Assembly (NCBI GenBank): GCA_027214345.1
Contig: JAPWHR010000004.1
Location: forward strand, 8,001 to 72,000
Length of the DNA stretch: 64,000 nt
Direction of reading: 5' to 3'
From: Comamonadaceae bacterium G21597-S1
GTDB lineage: Bacteria; Pseudomonadota; Gammaproteobacteria; Burkholderiales; Burkholderiaceae_C
Shown: one piece after another, positions 9,001 to 16,663 of the stretch
Position numbering within the stretch: the stretch's first letter is position 1
Layout: the number at the start of each line of letters is the position of its first letter
The notes under the pieces: model-generated
Told to the model about the DNA's origin: nothing
What the model saw: the letters and a program-made list of their open reading frames with translations, nothing else
The model's database searches: none
Translations under genes and position numbers: made by a program

Positions 9001-9141
9001 GCCAAGGCCCAGGGCAAGTTGTCGAACCAGGCCTTCGTGGCCAAGGCGCCGGCGGCGGTGATTGCGCAGGAACGCGAGCGCGTGGCCAATTTCGAGGCCA
9101 CACTGGCCAAGTTGCGCGAGCAGCTGCAGCGCCTGGGCTGA
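6064..9141 (+). CDS. valS: valine--tRNA ligase
   Basis: This 1025-residue class Ia synthetase charges tRNA-Val and hydrolyses mischarged Thr-tRNA-Val in its CP1 editing domain. [13 protein letters not shown], holding the HIGH-type motif, lies near residue 65, and KMSKS is at residues 615-619. Editing-domain motifs ([28 protein letters not shown]) are present, and the C-terminal tRNA-binding coiled coil (roughly residues 950-1025) is intact. Residues about 200-399 are encoded by DNA clearly poorer in G+C than the flanks, and residues about 322-376 look like an extra segment compared with ValRS proteins I know. The frame is unbroken. The gene seems to stand alone. Confidence 0.97.
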   Translation: MTDVLQQPGLESLSKSFEPAALEAHWGPEWERRGYAVAGARGTGKPDPQAGSFAIQLPPPNVTGTLHMGHAFNQTIMDSLTRYHRMRGHNTVWVPGTDHAGIATQIVVERQLRDQGISRHDMGPSAAEARKNFVARVWEWKEKSGNTITTQMRRMGDSVDWSREYFTMDEKLSTVVTDTFVRLYEQGLIYRGKRLVSWDPVLKSAVSDLEVESEEEDGHLWHIRYPIEGSDESLVVATTRPETMLGDTAVMVHPDDGRYAHLRGKQVRLPISGRLIPVIADEHVDQNFGTGVVKVTPAHDQNDYQVAQRHKLPMLTIFDLDATVSAQPFLWMQPGSSFALPNGDVLLQQSGEHQKGFNGEGAVDTGVGERRNDLCPEGYAGLDRFIARNKIVEQLNELGLLVETKKHRLMVPRCARTGQVIEPMLTDQWFVAMSKVSPQDPTGKSIAQKAIDAVESGAVRFVPENWVNTYNQWMGNIQDWCISRQLWWGHQIPAWYGDGGELFVARDEAGARAAADRAGYTGALKRDDDVLDTWYSSALVPFSTMGWPEAAAAPATAGQPSDYDLYLPSTVLVTGYDIIFFWVARMIMMTTHFTGRVPFRDVYIHGLVRDAHGQKMSKSEGNVLDPVDLIDGITLEPLLAKRSEGLRKPETAPTVRKNTQKEFPDGIPAFGADALRFTFAALATLGRNINFDTKRCEGYRNFCNKLWNATRFVLMNCEGRDCGLKEHTAAECTPGGEQAAYLEFSQSDRWITSVLQQVEADVAKGFEEYRLDNVANRIYQFVWDEFCDWYLEIAKVQINTGNDAAKRATRRTLIRVLETILRLAHPVIPFITEELWQKVAPVAGRAGDSVSVATYPVSQPERIDPAAIAYVARLKSLVDACRNLRGEMGVSPATRLPLFVLAGDAAEAQFQRSSAPVLQALAKLNEVRVFDDEASWAAAAKAAPVAVVGAARVCLYMEVDVAAEKARLGKETTRLEGEIAKAQGKLSNQAFVAKAPAAVIAQERERVANFEATLAKLREQLQRLG
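6665..7260 (+). other. atypical-composition (mosaic) tract inside valS
   Basis: Hand counting lines 6661-7260 gives 313 G+C in 600 bases, about 52%, while the adjacent line 7261-7320 has 43 of 60 (72%). Codons in the tract are unlike the rest of the gene: GTA, TTA, CTA, AGA, GAA and CAA appear repeatedly, whereas flanking codons end in G or C almost throughout. The edges are sharp, near the words for KSAVSDLE and NELGLLVE. The tract covers the CP1 editing domain. It reads as a recombination import from a lower-GC relative. Confidence 0.75.
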
Positions 9142-9161
9142 AGCGCCCCGGGCAATGCGCG

Positions 9162-9176
9162 CCGGGCACCGCCCGG
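9162..9176. terminator. GC-rich stem-loop between convergent valS and tusA
   Basis: CCGGGC-ACC-GCCCGG is a perfect six-base stem with a three-base loop, 20 bases after the valS stop and ahead of the tusA stop. There is no T-run on either side, so termination by this hairpin alone is uncertain. Confidence 0.35.
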
Positions 9177-9190
9177 CGGTCGCGCCGCGC

Positions 9191-9421
9191 TCAGCGCCGG
9201 CGCATCAGGTGGATGAACTCCGAGCCTTCGGTTTGCTGCTCCAGCAACTCGTTGCCGGTCTGCTTGGCGAAGGCCTGGAAGTCGCGCACCGAACCGGCAT
9301 CGGTGGACACGACCTTGACCGTCTGCCCGCTTTGCAGGCCGCTCAGGGCCTTCTTGGCCTTGAGGATGGGCAGCGGACAGTTCAGGCCGCGGGCGTCGAC
9401 TTCAATATCTGCAGCTTGCAT
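9191..9421 (-). CDS. tusA: TusA/SirA-type sulfurtransferase
   Basis: This 76-residue protein has the TusA fold signature: DARGLNCPLPILKAKKAL, where the Cys of the CPxP motif carries the persulfide. TusA-like proteins relay sulfur for tRNA thiolation and other sulfur pathways in the cytoplasm. The length matches the family (about 75-85 residues). The ATG at 9421 is preceded by AGGAGA. It is convergent with valS and lies upstream of a Nudix gene on the same strand, with no obvious shared function. It could be a TusA paralogue rather than the strict orthologue, because small families are hard to split by eye. Confidence 0.85.
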   Translation of the reverse strand: MQAADIEVDARGLNCPLPILKAKKALSGLQSGQTVKVVSTDAGSVRDFQAFAKQTGNELLEQQTEGSEFIHLMRRR

Positions 9422-9489
9422 CGTGTCTCCTGCACAGGTTCATCGGGATGGCGTCGATCTTATCCGCAGGTCCGGGCGACTGCGCGCGC

Positions 9490-10020
9490 TCAGCGCCTGC
9501 TCCATTCGACGAACTGCGGCTCAAGCCCGCGCGAGCGCAGCCACTGGGCCAGCGCATAACCGGTGCCGGCCGGCCAGCAGCGCACGTCCTCGAGCCGGTA
9601 CAGCTTGTAGTCGACCAGCTCCGGCGAGAGCTGCACCGTGCCGCTGCATTGGGCATGGTAGGCGATGATGACCTGGTTCATGCGCTGGAAATCGTAGACA
9701 CCGATCAGCGCCAGCGCGTCGGTCTGCAGCGCGGTCTCTTCCGCGATCTCGCGCCGTATGCCGTCCTCGGGCGTTTCGCCGGCCTCCATGAAGCCGGTGA
9801 TCAAGGCATAGGCCTTGGCGGTCCAGGCCGCGTTGCGCGCCAGCAGGACCTTGCCCTCGTATTCGATCACCGCGGCCAGCACCGGCACCGGATTGTTCCA
9901 GTGGGTGAAGCCGCAGGCGGCGCAGCGCAGCCGCTGCTTGTGGCCGCCGTCCTCCAGCTGCGCGATCAGTGCGAGTTCAGTGGCGCACTGCGGACAGTAG
10001 CGATATGGCTGCGGCTGCAT
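9490..10020 (-). CDS. Nudix hydrolase with zinc ribbon (NudC-like)
   Basis: The 176-residue protein starts with a four-cysteine zinc ribbon (CPQC and CAAC, residues 8-38) and then a complete Nudix box, GFMEAGETPEDGIRREIAEE, near residues 75-95. The arrangement resembles the C-terminal part of NADH pyrophosphatases, but the protein is much shorter than NudC (about 260 residues). Likely substrates are nucleoside diphosphates linked to another group, such as ADP-ribose or NADH; the sequence does not say which. I chose the ATG at 10020, just before the first zinc knuckle; the upstream extension to 10065 is compositionally unlike a protein start. Confidence 0.85.
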   Translation of the reverse strand: MQPQPYRYCPQCATELALIAQLEDGGHKQRLRCAACGFTHWNNPVPVLAAVIEYEGKVLLARNAAWTAKAYALITGFMEAGETPEDGIRREIAEETALQTDALALIGVYDFQRMNQVIIAYHAQCSGTVQLSPELVDYKLYRLEDVRCWPAGTGYALAQWLRSRGLEPQFVEWSRR

Positions 10021-10158
10021 CGTGCCTTCAGTCTTGCACGGCGCTGCGCGCCACGCACAGCCCATGCAAGGTCCAGCGCCCGCGCAGCAGGCAAATCGGG
10101 GCCCCCGCGGAACTGGCTCTGCCAGGCCGTAGGGGGCTCCCCCCAGTGGGGGGTTCGG

Positions 10159-10199
10159 CCGGTCTACACGAAGTGAGACCGGACAGACGGGGGGCGTCT
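10159..10199. repeat. pair of hairpins downstream of cysM
   Basis: CCGGTCT (10159-10165) pairs with AGACCGG (10176-10182) around a ten-base loop. Three bases further, AGACG (10185-10189) pairs with CGTCT (10195-10199). An upstream G/C run (GGGGGCTCCCCCCAGTGGGG, 10131-10150) can also fold. Such paired GC hairpins after a gene look like a REP-type element or a terminator region; no T-run follows the cysM stop. Confidence 0.35.
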
Positions 10200-10205
10200 T
10201 TCACT

Positions 10206-11108
10206 TCAGGCCGGAAACACGCCGGTGGACAGGTAGCGATCGCCCCGGTCGCAGACGACGAAGACAATGGTTGCGTTCTTCTCGCGTGCGCTGATCTGCT
10301 GCGCGACCCAGCAGGCACCGGCCGCGGAGATGCCGGCGAAGATACCCTCCTCGCGCGCCAGGCGCCGCGCCATGTCTTCGGCGTCCGCCTGGCTCACGTA
10401 GACCAGTTCGTCGACCGTGGACGGGTCGTAGATCTTGGGCAGGTATTCCTGCGGCCACTTGCGGATGCCCGGGATGCGGGAACCCTCGGCCGGCTGCGCA
10501 CCGATGATGCGCACCTTCGGGCTTTTTTCCTTCATGAAGCGCGACACGCCGGTGATGGTGCCAGTCGTGCCCATGGCGCTGACGAAATGCGTGATCGAAC
10601 CCTTGGTGTCGGCCCAGATCTCCGGTCCGGTGGTCTCGTAGTGGATGCGCGGGTTGTCCGGGTTGGCGAACTGGTCGAGCACCAGGCCCTTGCCGGATTT
10701 CTGCATCTGCTCGGCCAGGTCGCGCGCATATTCCATGCCGCCGCTCTTGGGCGTGAGGATGAGTTCGGCGCCGTAGGCCTTCATCGTCTGCACCCGCTCG
10801 ATCGACAGGTCCTCCGGCATGATCAGCACCATGTGGTAACCCTTGATCGCCGCCGCCATGGCCAGCGCAATGCCGGTATTGCCCGATGTGGCCTCGATCA
10901 GCGTGTCGCCGGGCTTGATGTCGCCCCGCTCCTGCGCCCGCTGGATCATCGACACGGCGGGCCGGTCCTTGACCGATCCAGCCGGGTTGTTGCCCTCGAG
11001 CTTGCCCAGCACGACATTGCCGCGGGACTTGTTCTCTTCGGCGCCGATGCGCTGCAATGCCACCATCGGCGTCTTGCCGATGGTGTCTTCGATGGTGGGA
11101 TATTTCAT
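10206..11108 (-). CDS. cysM: cysteine synthase B
   Basis: The 300-residue PLP enzyme makes cysteine from O-acetylserine and sulfide or thiosulfate in the cytoplasm. The PLP lysine lies in NPAGSVKDRPAVSM (about residue 46), the substrate loop is EATSGNTGIALA, and the phosphate-binding glycine loop is GTTGTITG. These, with the CysM-like insert KWPQEYLPKIYDPSTVDE, favour CysM over CysK. The start at 11108 leaves a short divergent region shared with the tRNA-Leu gene. No other cysteine gene is adjacent. Confidence 0.93.
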   Translation of the reverse strand: MKYPTIEDTIGKTPMVALQRIGAEENKSRGNVVLGKLEGNNPAGSVKDRPAVSMIQRAQERGDIKPGDTLIEATSGNTGIALAMAAAIKGYHMVLIMPEDLSIERVQTMKAYGAELILTPKSGGMEYARDLAEQMQKSGKGLVLDQFANPDNPRIHYETTGPEIWADTKGSITHFVSAMGTTGTITGVSRFMKEKSPKVRIIGAQPAEGSRIPGIRKWPQEYLPKIYDPSTVDELVYVSQADAEDMARRLAREEGIFAGISAAGACWVAQQISAREKNATIVFVVCDRGDRYLSTGVFPA

Positions 11109-11122
11109 GCCCCGCACTGTGC

Positions 11123-11128
11123 CATAAT
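11123..11128 (+). promoter_or_regulatory. -10 element candidate of tRNA-Leu promoter
   Basis: CATAAT lies 24 bases before the tRNA 5' end, a suitable distance for a -10 element with a short leader. I could not find a convincing -35 hexamer at the right spacing, so the call is tentative. Confidence 0.35.
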
Positions 11129-11151
11129 TTCGCCCTTGTTCTGACTCCGTT

Positions 11152-11238
11152 GCCGGAGTGGTGAAATTGGTAGACGCACGGGACTCAAAATCCCGCGGGG
11201 TAAAACCCGTGCCGGTTCGATTCCGGCCTCCGGCACCA
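11152..11238 (+). tRNA. tRNA-Leu (anticodon CAA)
   Basis: The 87-base sequence folds as a class II tRNA. The acceptor stem GCCGGAG pairs with CTCCGGC, followed by an encoded ACCA. The anticodon stem CGGGA/TCCCG encloses the loop CTCAAAA, giving anticodon CAA, which reads UUG. A long variable arm (GCGGGGTAAAACCCGT) and the T-loop GGTTCGATTCC are visible. It is divergent from cysM. Confidence 0.97.
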
Positions 11239-11334
11239 TCGCGATCCCGCCCGCGCGCGGCGGCAGTCGCACCTCCCCCGCCTCCTGTTTTTGCCCCGCG
11301 ACCGCGCACGTGCGCGCCGGCCGCCGCGGGCTCC

Positions 11335-11778
11335 TCAGGTGTTCGCGCAGGCCACGTCGACGATGCGGCTGACGGTCGAGTTCGGTGGCACGCCATTCCA
11401 GCTCATCGGGCCGTGTTCGGAGTGCAGCATCGGCCCCTGGCCCATCGGGCGCCCGTGGTCGGACGAGAAAATGCGGCGAATGCGCCGGCCGACGCAATCG
11501 ACCTCGATCTGGTCCTTGGACGAGCGCACCATCAGGGACTGGCTGGCCTGCATGGCCTTGTGGTTGCGCAGCACCCAGATCATCACGTTGTCGCCCACGC
11601 GCGGCGACTTCTTCGAATCGATGTAGAACACCGATTGCTGGCTGGACGAGACCCGGACCCAGTCGGCCCGGGCCTGCCAGGACGCCAGCGCCAGCGCGAT
11701 GGCTGTCACAGCCGCCGCGGCCCGGCGCATCGAGACAGCTCGTGGCCAGGGCCGGATGTTGCATGGCTTGTCGTTCAT
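11335..11778 (-). CDS. Adhesin_E-like secreted protein
   Basis: The roughly 147-residue product has an Arg-rich N-terminus, a hydrophobic core (AAAAVTAIALALASW) and an Ala-x-Ala cleavage site before DWVRVSSS, so it is exported. The mature part, with Trp near its start, YID, VMIWVLRNH, a central IEVDCVGRRIR and a final Cys (DVACA), matches the surface-adhesin protein E-like family as I recall it. The two cysteines may form a disulfide. I chose the ATG at 11778 because AGGG lies six bases upstream; 11784 is the alternative. The gene sits alone, convergent with the tRNA gene. Despite the family name, no adhesive role can be shown from the sequence. Confidence 0.65.
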   Translation of the reverse strand: MNDKPCNIRPWPRAVSMRRAAAAVTAIALALASWQARADWVRVSSSQQSVFYIDSKKSPRVGDNVMIWVLRNHKAMQASQSLMVRSSKDQIEVDCVGRRIRRIFSSDHGRPMGQGPMLHSEHGPMSWNGVPPNSTVSRIVDVACANT

Positions 11779-11994
11779 CTTCATCCCTGCATCATGCCCG
11801 CGCCCGCGCATCGCGGCTTGACGCAGCACAGGCAACCGTATTGTGCGGCCGAAAACGTGACAAAGTTCGCGTGGTGGTGGTGCGGGCAACGCCGGTTCCA
11901 GAGCAAGCCGCCGGGTTATGGCCGCGTCGGCTTGCCAAGCCGGCGGTTTGGGCGCATCGTGCAGGATGGCATCTGCCGTGCACGGGAGACCACC

Positions 11995-13059
11995 ATGTTC
12001 CAGCCCCGCCGTGTTCCATTGCGCATCGCCTGCATCCGCTCGCTCCTGCCGGTGTTACTGATCGGCGCGATGTCGCTGGCGCAGGCCGATACCGCCACCG
12101 CCGAACCGACCGCACGCCCGAGCGGCATCGCCGCCTATGCACGGGCCCATGCCGCCGTGGTCGGGCTGCGCACCACGGTCGGCGACGATGCCCGCTCCGC
12201 AGAGTCACTGGGCAGGCAACGCTCGGGCTCGGGCGTGCTCATCGGCAAGGATGGTCTGATCCTGACCATCGGCTACCTGATGATGGAGGCCGAGCAGATC
12301 CAGATCGTCACGCACGACAACAAGACCCTGCCGGCCAAGGCCGTGGCCTATGACCTGGCCACCGGCTTCGGCCTGGTGCGCACTTTGCTGCCGCTCGAGG
12401 GCCCGGAGCCGGTCGGCTTCGGGACGCTGGACGAACTGCGCAGCGGCGAGCCCTTGATGGCGGTCTCCGGCGCCCAGCCCGACGATGCGCACGGCGATGT
12501 CGCCATGGTCTACCTGGTCGGCAAACGTGCGTTCTCCGGCTACTGGGAATACCACATCGAATCGGCGGCGTTCACCAGCCCGCCGATCGCCAACCACTCG
12601 GGCGCGGGCTTGTTCAACCAGCGCGGCGAACTCGTTGGTATCGGCAGCCTGCTGGTGGGCGACGCCATGGGTCCGGGACGGCGCCTGCCCGGCAACATGT
12701 TTGTGCCGGTCGACCTGCTCAAGCCGGTGCTTGACGAAATGGAGCAGACCGGCAGCAGCACAACCAGTCGCCGGCCCTGGCTGGGTGTGTCGTCGACCGA
12801 GCAGTCCGGCCGGATCCAGATCATCCGGGTCAACAAGGACAGCCCTGCCCAGCAGGCCGGGCTGCAGCCCGGCGACCTGGTGCTGGCCGTCGACGGCACG
12901 ACGGTCGCCACGCTGGAGGCGTTCTACAAGAAGTTGTGGGCCCGCAGCGATCCGGATGGAGAGGTCACGCTGACGGTGCTGCAGGGCGCGGAACTCAAGA
13001 CCATCCGCATCCGCGCCATGGACCGCATGCGTACCATGGTCAAGCCCTCGGGGATCTGA
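11995..13059 (+). CDS. exported HtrA/DegP-like protein with PDZ domain and missing catalytic residues
   Basis: The 354-residue protein has a signal peptide (cleavage after about AQA, residue 36), a trypsin-like domain (roughly residues 45-250) and one PDZ domain (about 262-350, with RPWLGV and SPAQQAGLQPGDLVLAVDG). HtrA proteases degrade or hold misfolded periplasmic proteins. Here the usual TNAHVV is TIGYLMM, so His is Tyr94. The usual DxxTDLA is DLATGFG, so Asp is Gly124. The serine loop reads NHSGAGLFN, where Ser202 remains. A normal catalytic triad is therefore absent. It probably binds peptides or misfolded proteins rather than cutting them (inference). It is a single gene with a weak upstream promoter. 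Confidence 0.8.
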   Translation: MFQPRRVPLRIACIRSLLPVLLIGAMSLAQADTATAEPTARPSGIAAYARAHAAVVGLRTTVGDDARSAESLGRQRSGSGVLIGKDGLILTIGYLMMEAEQIQIVTHDNKTLPAKAVAYDLATGFGLVRTLLPLEGPEPVGFGTLDELRSGEPLMAVSGAQPDDAHGDVAMVYLVGKRAFSGYWEYHIESAAFTSPPIANHSGAGLFNQRGELVGIGSLLVGDAMGPGRRLPGNMFVPVDLLKPVLDEMEQTGSSTTSRRPWLGVSSTEQSGRIQIIRVNKDSPAQQAGLQPGDLVLAVDGTTVATLEAFYKKLWARSDPDGEVTLTVLQGAELKTIRIRAMDRMRTMVKPSGI

Positions 13060-13095
13060 CGCGACGCACCGGGCTGCCGTTTGCCGAACGCCGGT

Positions 13096-14001
13096 TCAGC
13101 CGCGTTGCAGTCCGTCGGCCACGGTGGGGTAGCGCAGGCGCAACTTCAACTCCCGCTTGAGCCGGGTGTTGTCCATCCGGCGCGATTCACGCATGAAACT
13201 GAGCAGTCCCAGCGGCAGTTCCTTCGCCGCGGCATCGCGCGCAATACGCGGCGGACGCGGCAATCCGTACCGGTCGGCAGCCAGGTCGAAATAGTCACCC
13301 ATGCGCAGCCGTGTGTCGTCGTTGACGTTGTAGATGCGCTGCGGCCGTGCGCGCCACAACGCCGCGATGCAGGCCCGTGCGAGATCGTCGGCATGGATGT
13401 GGTTGGTGAACACGTCGTCCTGCGCGCGCAACACCGCGGTGCCGGCCAGCAGGCGCTTGCGCGGGGTTCCACCCTCGCGGTCTTCGGCATAGATGCCGGG
13501 CACCCGCAGGATGCTGGTCCGCACGAAGGCGGAACGGCCCAGGAAACGCACGGCCGTTTCAGCATCGAAACGCCTGCGGGCGCGCGGTGTGTCTGCACGC
13601 GGCATGCGGGTCTCTGCCACCATCTCGCCATTGCAGTCACCGTACACGCCGCTGGTCGACGCATACACCAGCGACTGCGGCGCCGATCGCAGGCGCAGCA
13701 TGCGCGCAAGCGCACGGGTGCGGGCGTCCATCCAGCCCTCGGCCGGCGGCGGCGCCAGGTGCAGCACGCGATCGGCGATGCCGGCAAGGCGGCGCAGGCT
13801 CGGTGGGCGGTCCAGATCACCGCGCAGCACATGCACGCCACGTGCGCGCAACTCGCTGGCGCGGGCACCGCTGGCGCTGAGCACGGTCAGCTGCATCCGC
13901 CCCTGCAATTGCTGCACGACACGCATGCCAATGTCGCCGCAACCCACGAGCAGCAGCCGGGGACGCCTGAAACGCGCCGGCAAGGCGCCCATGGGATTCA
14001 T
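13096..14001 (-). CDS. NAD-dependent epimerase/dehydratase-type SDR (YeeZ-like)
   Basis: The 301-residue protein is an extended short-chain dehydrogenase-like fold. A nucleotide-binding RLLLVGCGDIGMRV segment starts at about residue 14 and is followed by a VYASTSGVYGDC strand, where Ser/Tyr occupy typical active-site places. A FTNHIHADDLARA segment near residue 210 is also typical of nucleotide-sugar epimerases. The usual YxxxK catalytic pair is not clear, as in the YeeZ subgroup. The substrate is unknown. The start at 14001 was chosen because the reading frame upstream overlaps the divergent flavin reductase gene. It is convergent with the HtrA-like gene. Confidence 0.8.
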   Translation of the reverse strand: MNPMGALPARFRRPRLLLVGCGDIGMRVVQQLQGRMQLTVLSASGARASELRARGVHVLRGDLDRPPSLRRLAGIADRVLHLAPPPAEGWMDARTRALARMLRLRSAPQSLVYASTSGVYGDCNGEMVAETRMPRADTPRARRRFDAETAVRFLGRSAFVRTSILRVPGIYAEDREGGTPRKRLLAGTAVLRAQDDVFTNHIHADDLARACIAALWRARPQRIYNVNDDTRLRMGDYFDLAADRYGLPRPPRIARDAAAKELPLGLLSFMRESRRMDNTRLKRELKLRLRYPTVADGLQRG

Positions 14002-14058
14002 GTTTGAAGGCAAAATCAACGGTTCCACAGTTTGCGACTTCCCGAGGATACCGAACCG

Positions 14059-15087
14059 ATGACCTTCCAGATTTCGATCTTGCCCAGCGGGCGCACGTTC
14101 ACCGTCAACGAGGGCGAAGCCATGCTCAGCGCCGGCATCCGCCAGGGTATCGGACTGCCCTATGGCTGCAAGGACGGGGCCTGCGGTTCCTGCAAATGCA
14201 AGAAGATCGAAGGCACGGTCGTGCACGGAGCGCACCAGAGCAAGGCACTGAGCGACGAGGAAGAAGCCAACGGTTACGTGCTGACCTGCTGCGGTGTGCC
14301 CCAGAGCGACGTGGTGCTCGAGTCGCGCCAGGTGACCGAGGCCGGCGCGTTCCCGATCCGCAAGATGCCGGCCCGCGTTGCATCACTCGCGCGCGCGTCG
14401 CACGACGTGATGGTCATTCAGTTGCAACTGCCGGCCAACGATCCCTTCGTCTACCACGCGGGCCAATACATCGAGTTCATCATGCGCGACGGCAACCGGC
14501 GCAGCTATTCCATGGGCAACGCACGGCACAACGGCCCGGGCGTCGAACTGCACATCCGGCACATGCCCGGCGGCAAGTTCACCGATCATGTGTTCTCCAA
14601 CATGAAGGAGAAGGAGATCCAGCGCATCGAAGGACCGTTCGGCAGCTTCTACCTGCGCGAGGACTCCGACAAACCCATGGTGCTGCTCGCATCGGGCACC
14701 GGTTTCGCGCCCATCAAGGCCTTGATCGAACACATGCAGTTCCAGGGCATCACCCGTCCCGCCACCCTGTACTGGGGCGGTCGCCGCCCGGAAGATCTGT
14801 ACATGAACGCCTGGGTCGAGGAAAAGCTGCGCGAGATGCCCAACCTGCGCTACGTGCCGGTGATCTCCAACGCCACGCCCGAAGATGCCTGGACCGGCCG
14901 GACCGGCTTCGTGCACAAGGCGGTGCTCGAGGATTTCCCGGATCTCTCCGGCTACCAGGTCTATGCCTGCGGCGCGCCCATCGTCGTGGACTCGGCCCGC
15001 CTCGAATACAGCGAACTCGCCGGCCTGCCCGAGGACGAGTTCTATGCTGACTCGTTCATCACCGAAGCCGACAAGGCGCACGAGTGA
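14059..15087 (+). CDS. ferredoxin-flavin reductase (annotated type: CDP-6-deoxy-delta-3,4-glucoseen reductase)
   Basis: The 342-residue protein joins an N-terminal [2Fe-2S] ferredoxin domain (YGCKDGACGSCKC, then LTCCGVP, residues 35-85) to an FAD domain (RRSYSMGN near residue 155) and an NAD(P)H domain (LLASGTGFAPIKAL near 215 and YACGAP near 305). It moves electrons from NAD(P)H through FAD to the Fe-S cluster. Homologues are named AscD/E3 after dideoxysugar synthesis, but no sugar cluster is present, so the true acceptor is unknown. It could serve a monooxygenase or a general oxidoreductase. It is divergent from the epimerase with 57 bases between the start codons. Confidence 0.8.
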   Translation: MTFQISILPSGRTFTVNEGEAMLSAGIRQGIGLPYGCKDGACGSCKCKKIEGTVVHGAHQSKALSDEEEANGYVLTCCGVPQSDVVLESRQVTEAGAFPIRKMPARVASLARASHDVMVIQLQLPANDPFVYHAGQYIEFIMRDGNRRSYSMGNARHNGPGVELHIRHMPGGKFTDHVFSNMKEKEIQRIEGPFGSFYLREDSDKPMVLLASGTGFAPIKALIEHMQFQGITRPATLYWGGRRPEDLYMNAWVEEKLREMPNLRYVPVISNATPEDAWTGRTGFVHKAVLEDFPDLSGYQVYACGAPIVVDSARLEYSELAGLPEDEFYADSFITEADKAHE

Positions 15088-15176
15088 CGCATGGGCCGGC
15101 CACGGCGGTGGCCCTTGCCGCATACGGCCGCCGACGGACCGCACGGATCGCCCGTGGCCTGATGCAAAATCGGCGC

Positions 15177-16166
15177 ATGAAAAAAACCCCCTCCTCCCTC
15201 TTCGCACTCGTCGGCATCGCGGCCCTGGTCGCATCGCTGGCGATGACCCCGCTGACCGCGTCGGCCCAATCCAAGACGACCCGCATCGTCGTTCCCTACG
15301 GCCCCGGTGGTCCCATCGACGTGACGTCACGGGTGCTTGCTGAAGCCGTCCGGGACAACCTGGGCACCGTGATCGTCGAGAACAAGCCCGGCGGCGGCGG
15401 CAACATCGGCGTCGACCTGGTTGCCAAGTCGGCTCCCGATGGCACGACGATCGGCATCGCCGCCGTGGCCACGCATGCCATCAACCCCTGGCTGTACAGC
15501 AAGATGCCGTTTGACGCAGCCAAGGACTTCGCGCCGATCACGCAACTGGTGCGGGTTCCCAACGTGCTGGTGCTCAATGCCGACGCCGCCAAGCGCCTGA
15601 ACATCAACAGCCTGGGCGACCTGATCAAATACGCCAGGGCCAATCCCGGCAAGCTCAACTACGGCTCCGGCGGCAATGGCAGCGGCGGCCACCTGGCCGG
15701 CGAGATGTTCAAGGCGCAGGCCGGCATCTTCGCCGTGCACATTCCCTACAACGGCGGCAACCCGGCCCAGCTCGCACTGCTGTCGGGCCAGGTCGACTTC
15801 AACTTCGACAACCTGGCCACCGCCTCGGCCAACATCAAGGCGGGCAAGCTCAAGGCACTGGCGGTCACGACGACCAAGCGCAGCGCCGTGTTGCCCGATG
15901 TGCCGGCCGTCGCCGAAACCCTGCCCGGCTTCGAGGTCGATACCTGGTGGGGCCTGGTGGTGCCGGCCGCCACGCCCAAGGACGTGGTGACCAAGCTCAA
16001 TCAGGCCTTTGTCGCCGCGTTGAACAACGCCGAGGTCAAGGCGCGTTTCTCCACGCTGATGGCCGAACCGGTGCCCACCACGCCCGAACAGTTCGGCAGC
16101 TTCATGAACGCCGAACGCGCCAAGTACGAAAAGGTCGTCAAGGCCTCAGGCGCCAAGGTCGACTGA
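15177..16166 (+). CDS. Bug-type tripartite tricarboxylate transporter substrate-binding protein
   Basis: The 329-residue protein begins with a basic signal peptide and cleaves after about TASA. The mature part starts with the Bug-family IVVPYGPGGPIDVTSRVLAE, and VENKPGGGGNIG and YGSGGNGSGGH follow. Bug receptors bind carboxylates, amino acids or aromatic acids in the periplasm. No TctA/TctB membrane subunits are adjacent, so this is an orphan receptor, a common state in Burkholderiales. The last 21 bases overlap the convergent RsbW-like gene. The ligand cannot be deduced. Confidence 0.9.
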   Translation: MKKTPSSLFALVGIAALVASLAMTPLTASAQSKTTRIVVPYGPGGPIDVTSRVLAEAVRDNLGTVIVENKPGGGGNIGVDLVAKSAPDGTTIGIAAVATHAINPWLYSKMPFDAAKDFAPITQLVRVPNVLVLNADAAKRLNINSLGDLIKYARANPGKLNYGSGGNGSGGHLAGEMFKAQAGIFAVHIPYNGGNPAQLALLSGQVDFNFDNLATASANIKAGKLKALAVTTTKRSAVLPDVPAVAETLPGFEVDTWWGLVVPAATPKDVVTKLNQAFVAALNNAEVKARFSTLMAEPVPTTPEQFGSFMNAERAKYEKVVKASGAKVD

Positions 16167-16625
16167 ACGACGCCGGGCCGGGCCACCCGTGGACGCCACA
16201 ATCGGCCGGCCGGAGAAACTCAGCTCGATGCGGTTGCGGCCGTTCTCGTGCCGGTAACGGAACGCGTCGGCCAGCCGGAACACCATCAACAGGCCCAGGC
16301 CGCCCGGCGGCCGCTGTTCCATCGGATTGGCGGTGCGCAGCAAGGCCTCGTCGATCCGTGCAACCGGATCGAACGGCGCAAAGGCGTCTTCGTACCGCAG
16401 GTGCAGCGCGTCGTCGCTGACCCGTGCCGCCAGCCAGACCGAGTCGAGCGGCCGTTGCCGGGCCTTTCCGTGCACGATCGAGTTGGTCAGCAGTTCCTCG
16501 AGTGCCGTCTCGGCCCGCAAGCGCGCGGCGGCGTCACAGGCCGGGACGGTCGCCTGCAGATGCGCGGCCATTGCATCCAGGGATTCCAGGGATGCGGGAA
16601 AGCGGTATAGTGGGTCGTCAGGCAT
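16146..16625 (-). CDS. RsbW-like anti-sigma/anti-STAS serine kinase
   Basis: The 159-residue protein is a GHKL ATPase of the HATPase_c_2 type. The N box EELLTNSIVHG is near residue 65, and the G2-type PGGLGLLMVFRLAD lies near 125. The G1 box reads YEDAFAPFDP where relatives usually have a DDGPPFDP-like glycine, so the ATP pocket may be altered. RsbW-type kinases bind and phosphorylate STAS partners, releasing or trapping a target. A STAS gene lies at 20.9 kb and a SpoIIE phosphatase at 17.7 kb in the same orientation. The gene is divergent from fecR-like and overlaps the Bug gene end by 21 bases. Confidence 0.8.
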   Translation of the reverse strand: MPDDPLYRFPASLESLDAMAAHLQATVPACDAAARLRAETALEELLTNSIVHGKARQRPLDSVWLAARVSDDALHLRYEDAFAPFDPVARIDEALLRTANPMEQRPPGGLGLLMVFRLADAFRYRHENGRNRIELSFSGRPIVASTGGPARRRSVDLGA

Positions 16626-16663
16626 CTGATGAGAATTAGAACAGCCAATCGGAGGTACGGCAA

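Noticed and set aside
10131-10199. Riboswitch or ncRNA at the end of cysM
   Set aside because: The hairpins are downstream of the gene, G/C-run based and lack conserved riboswitch motifs.
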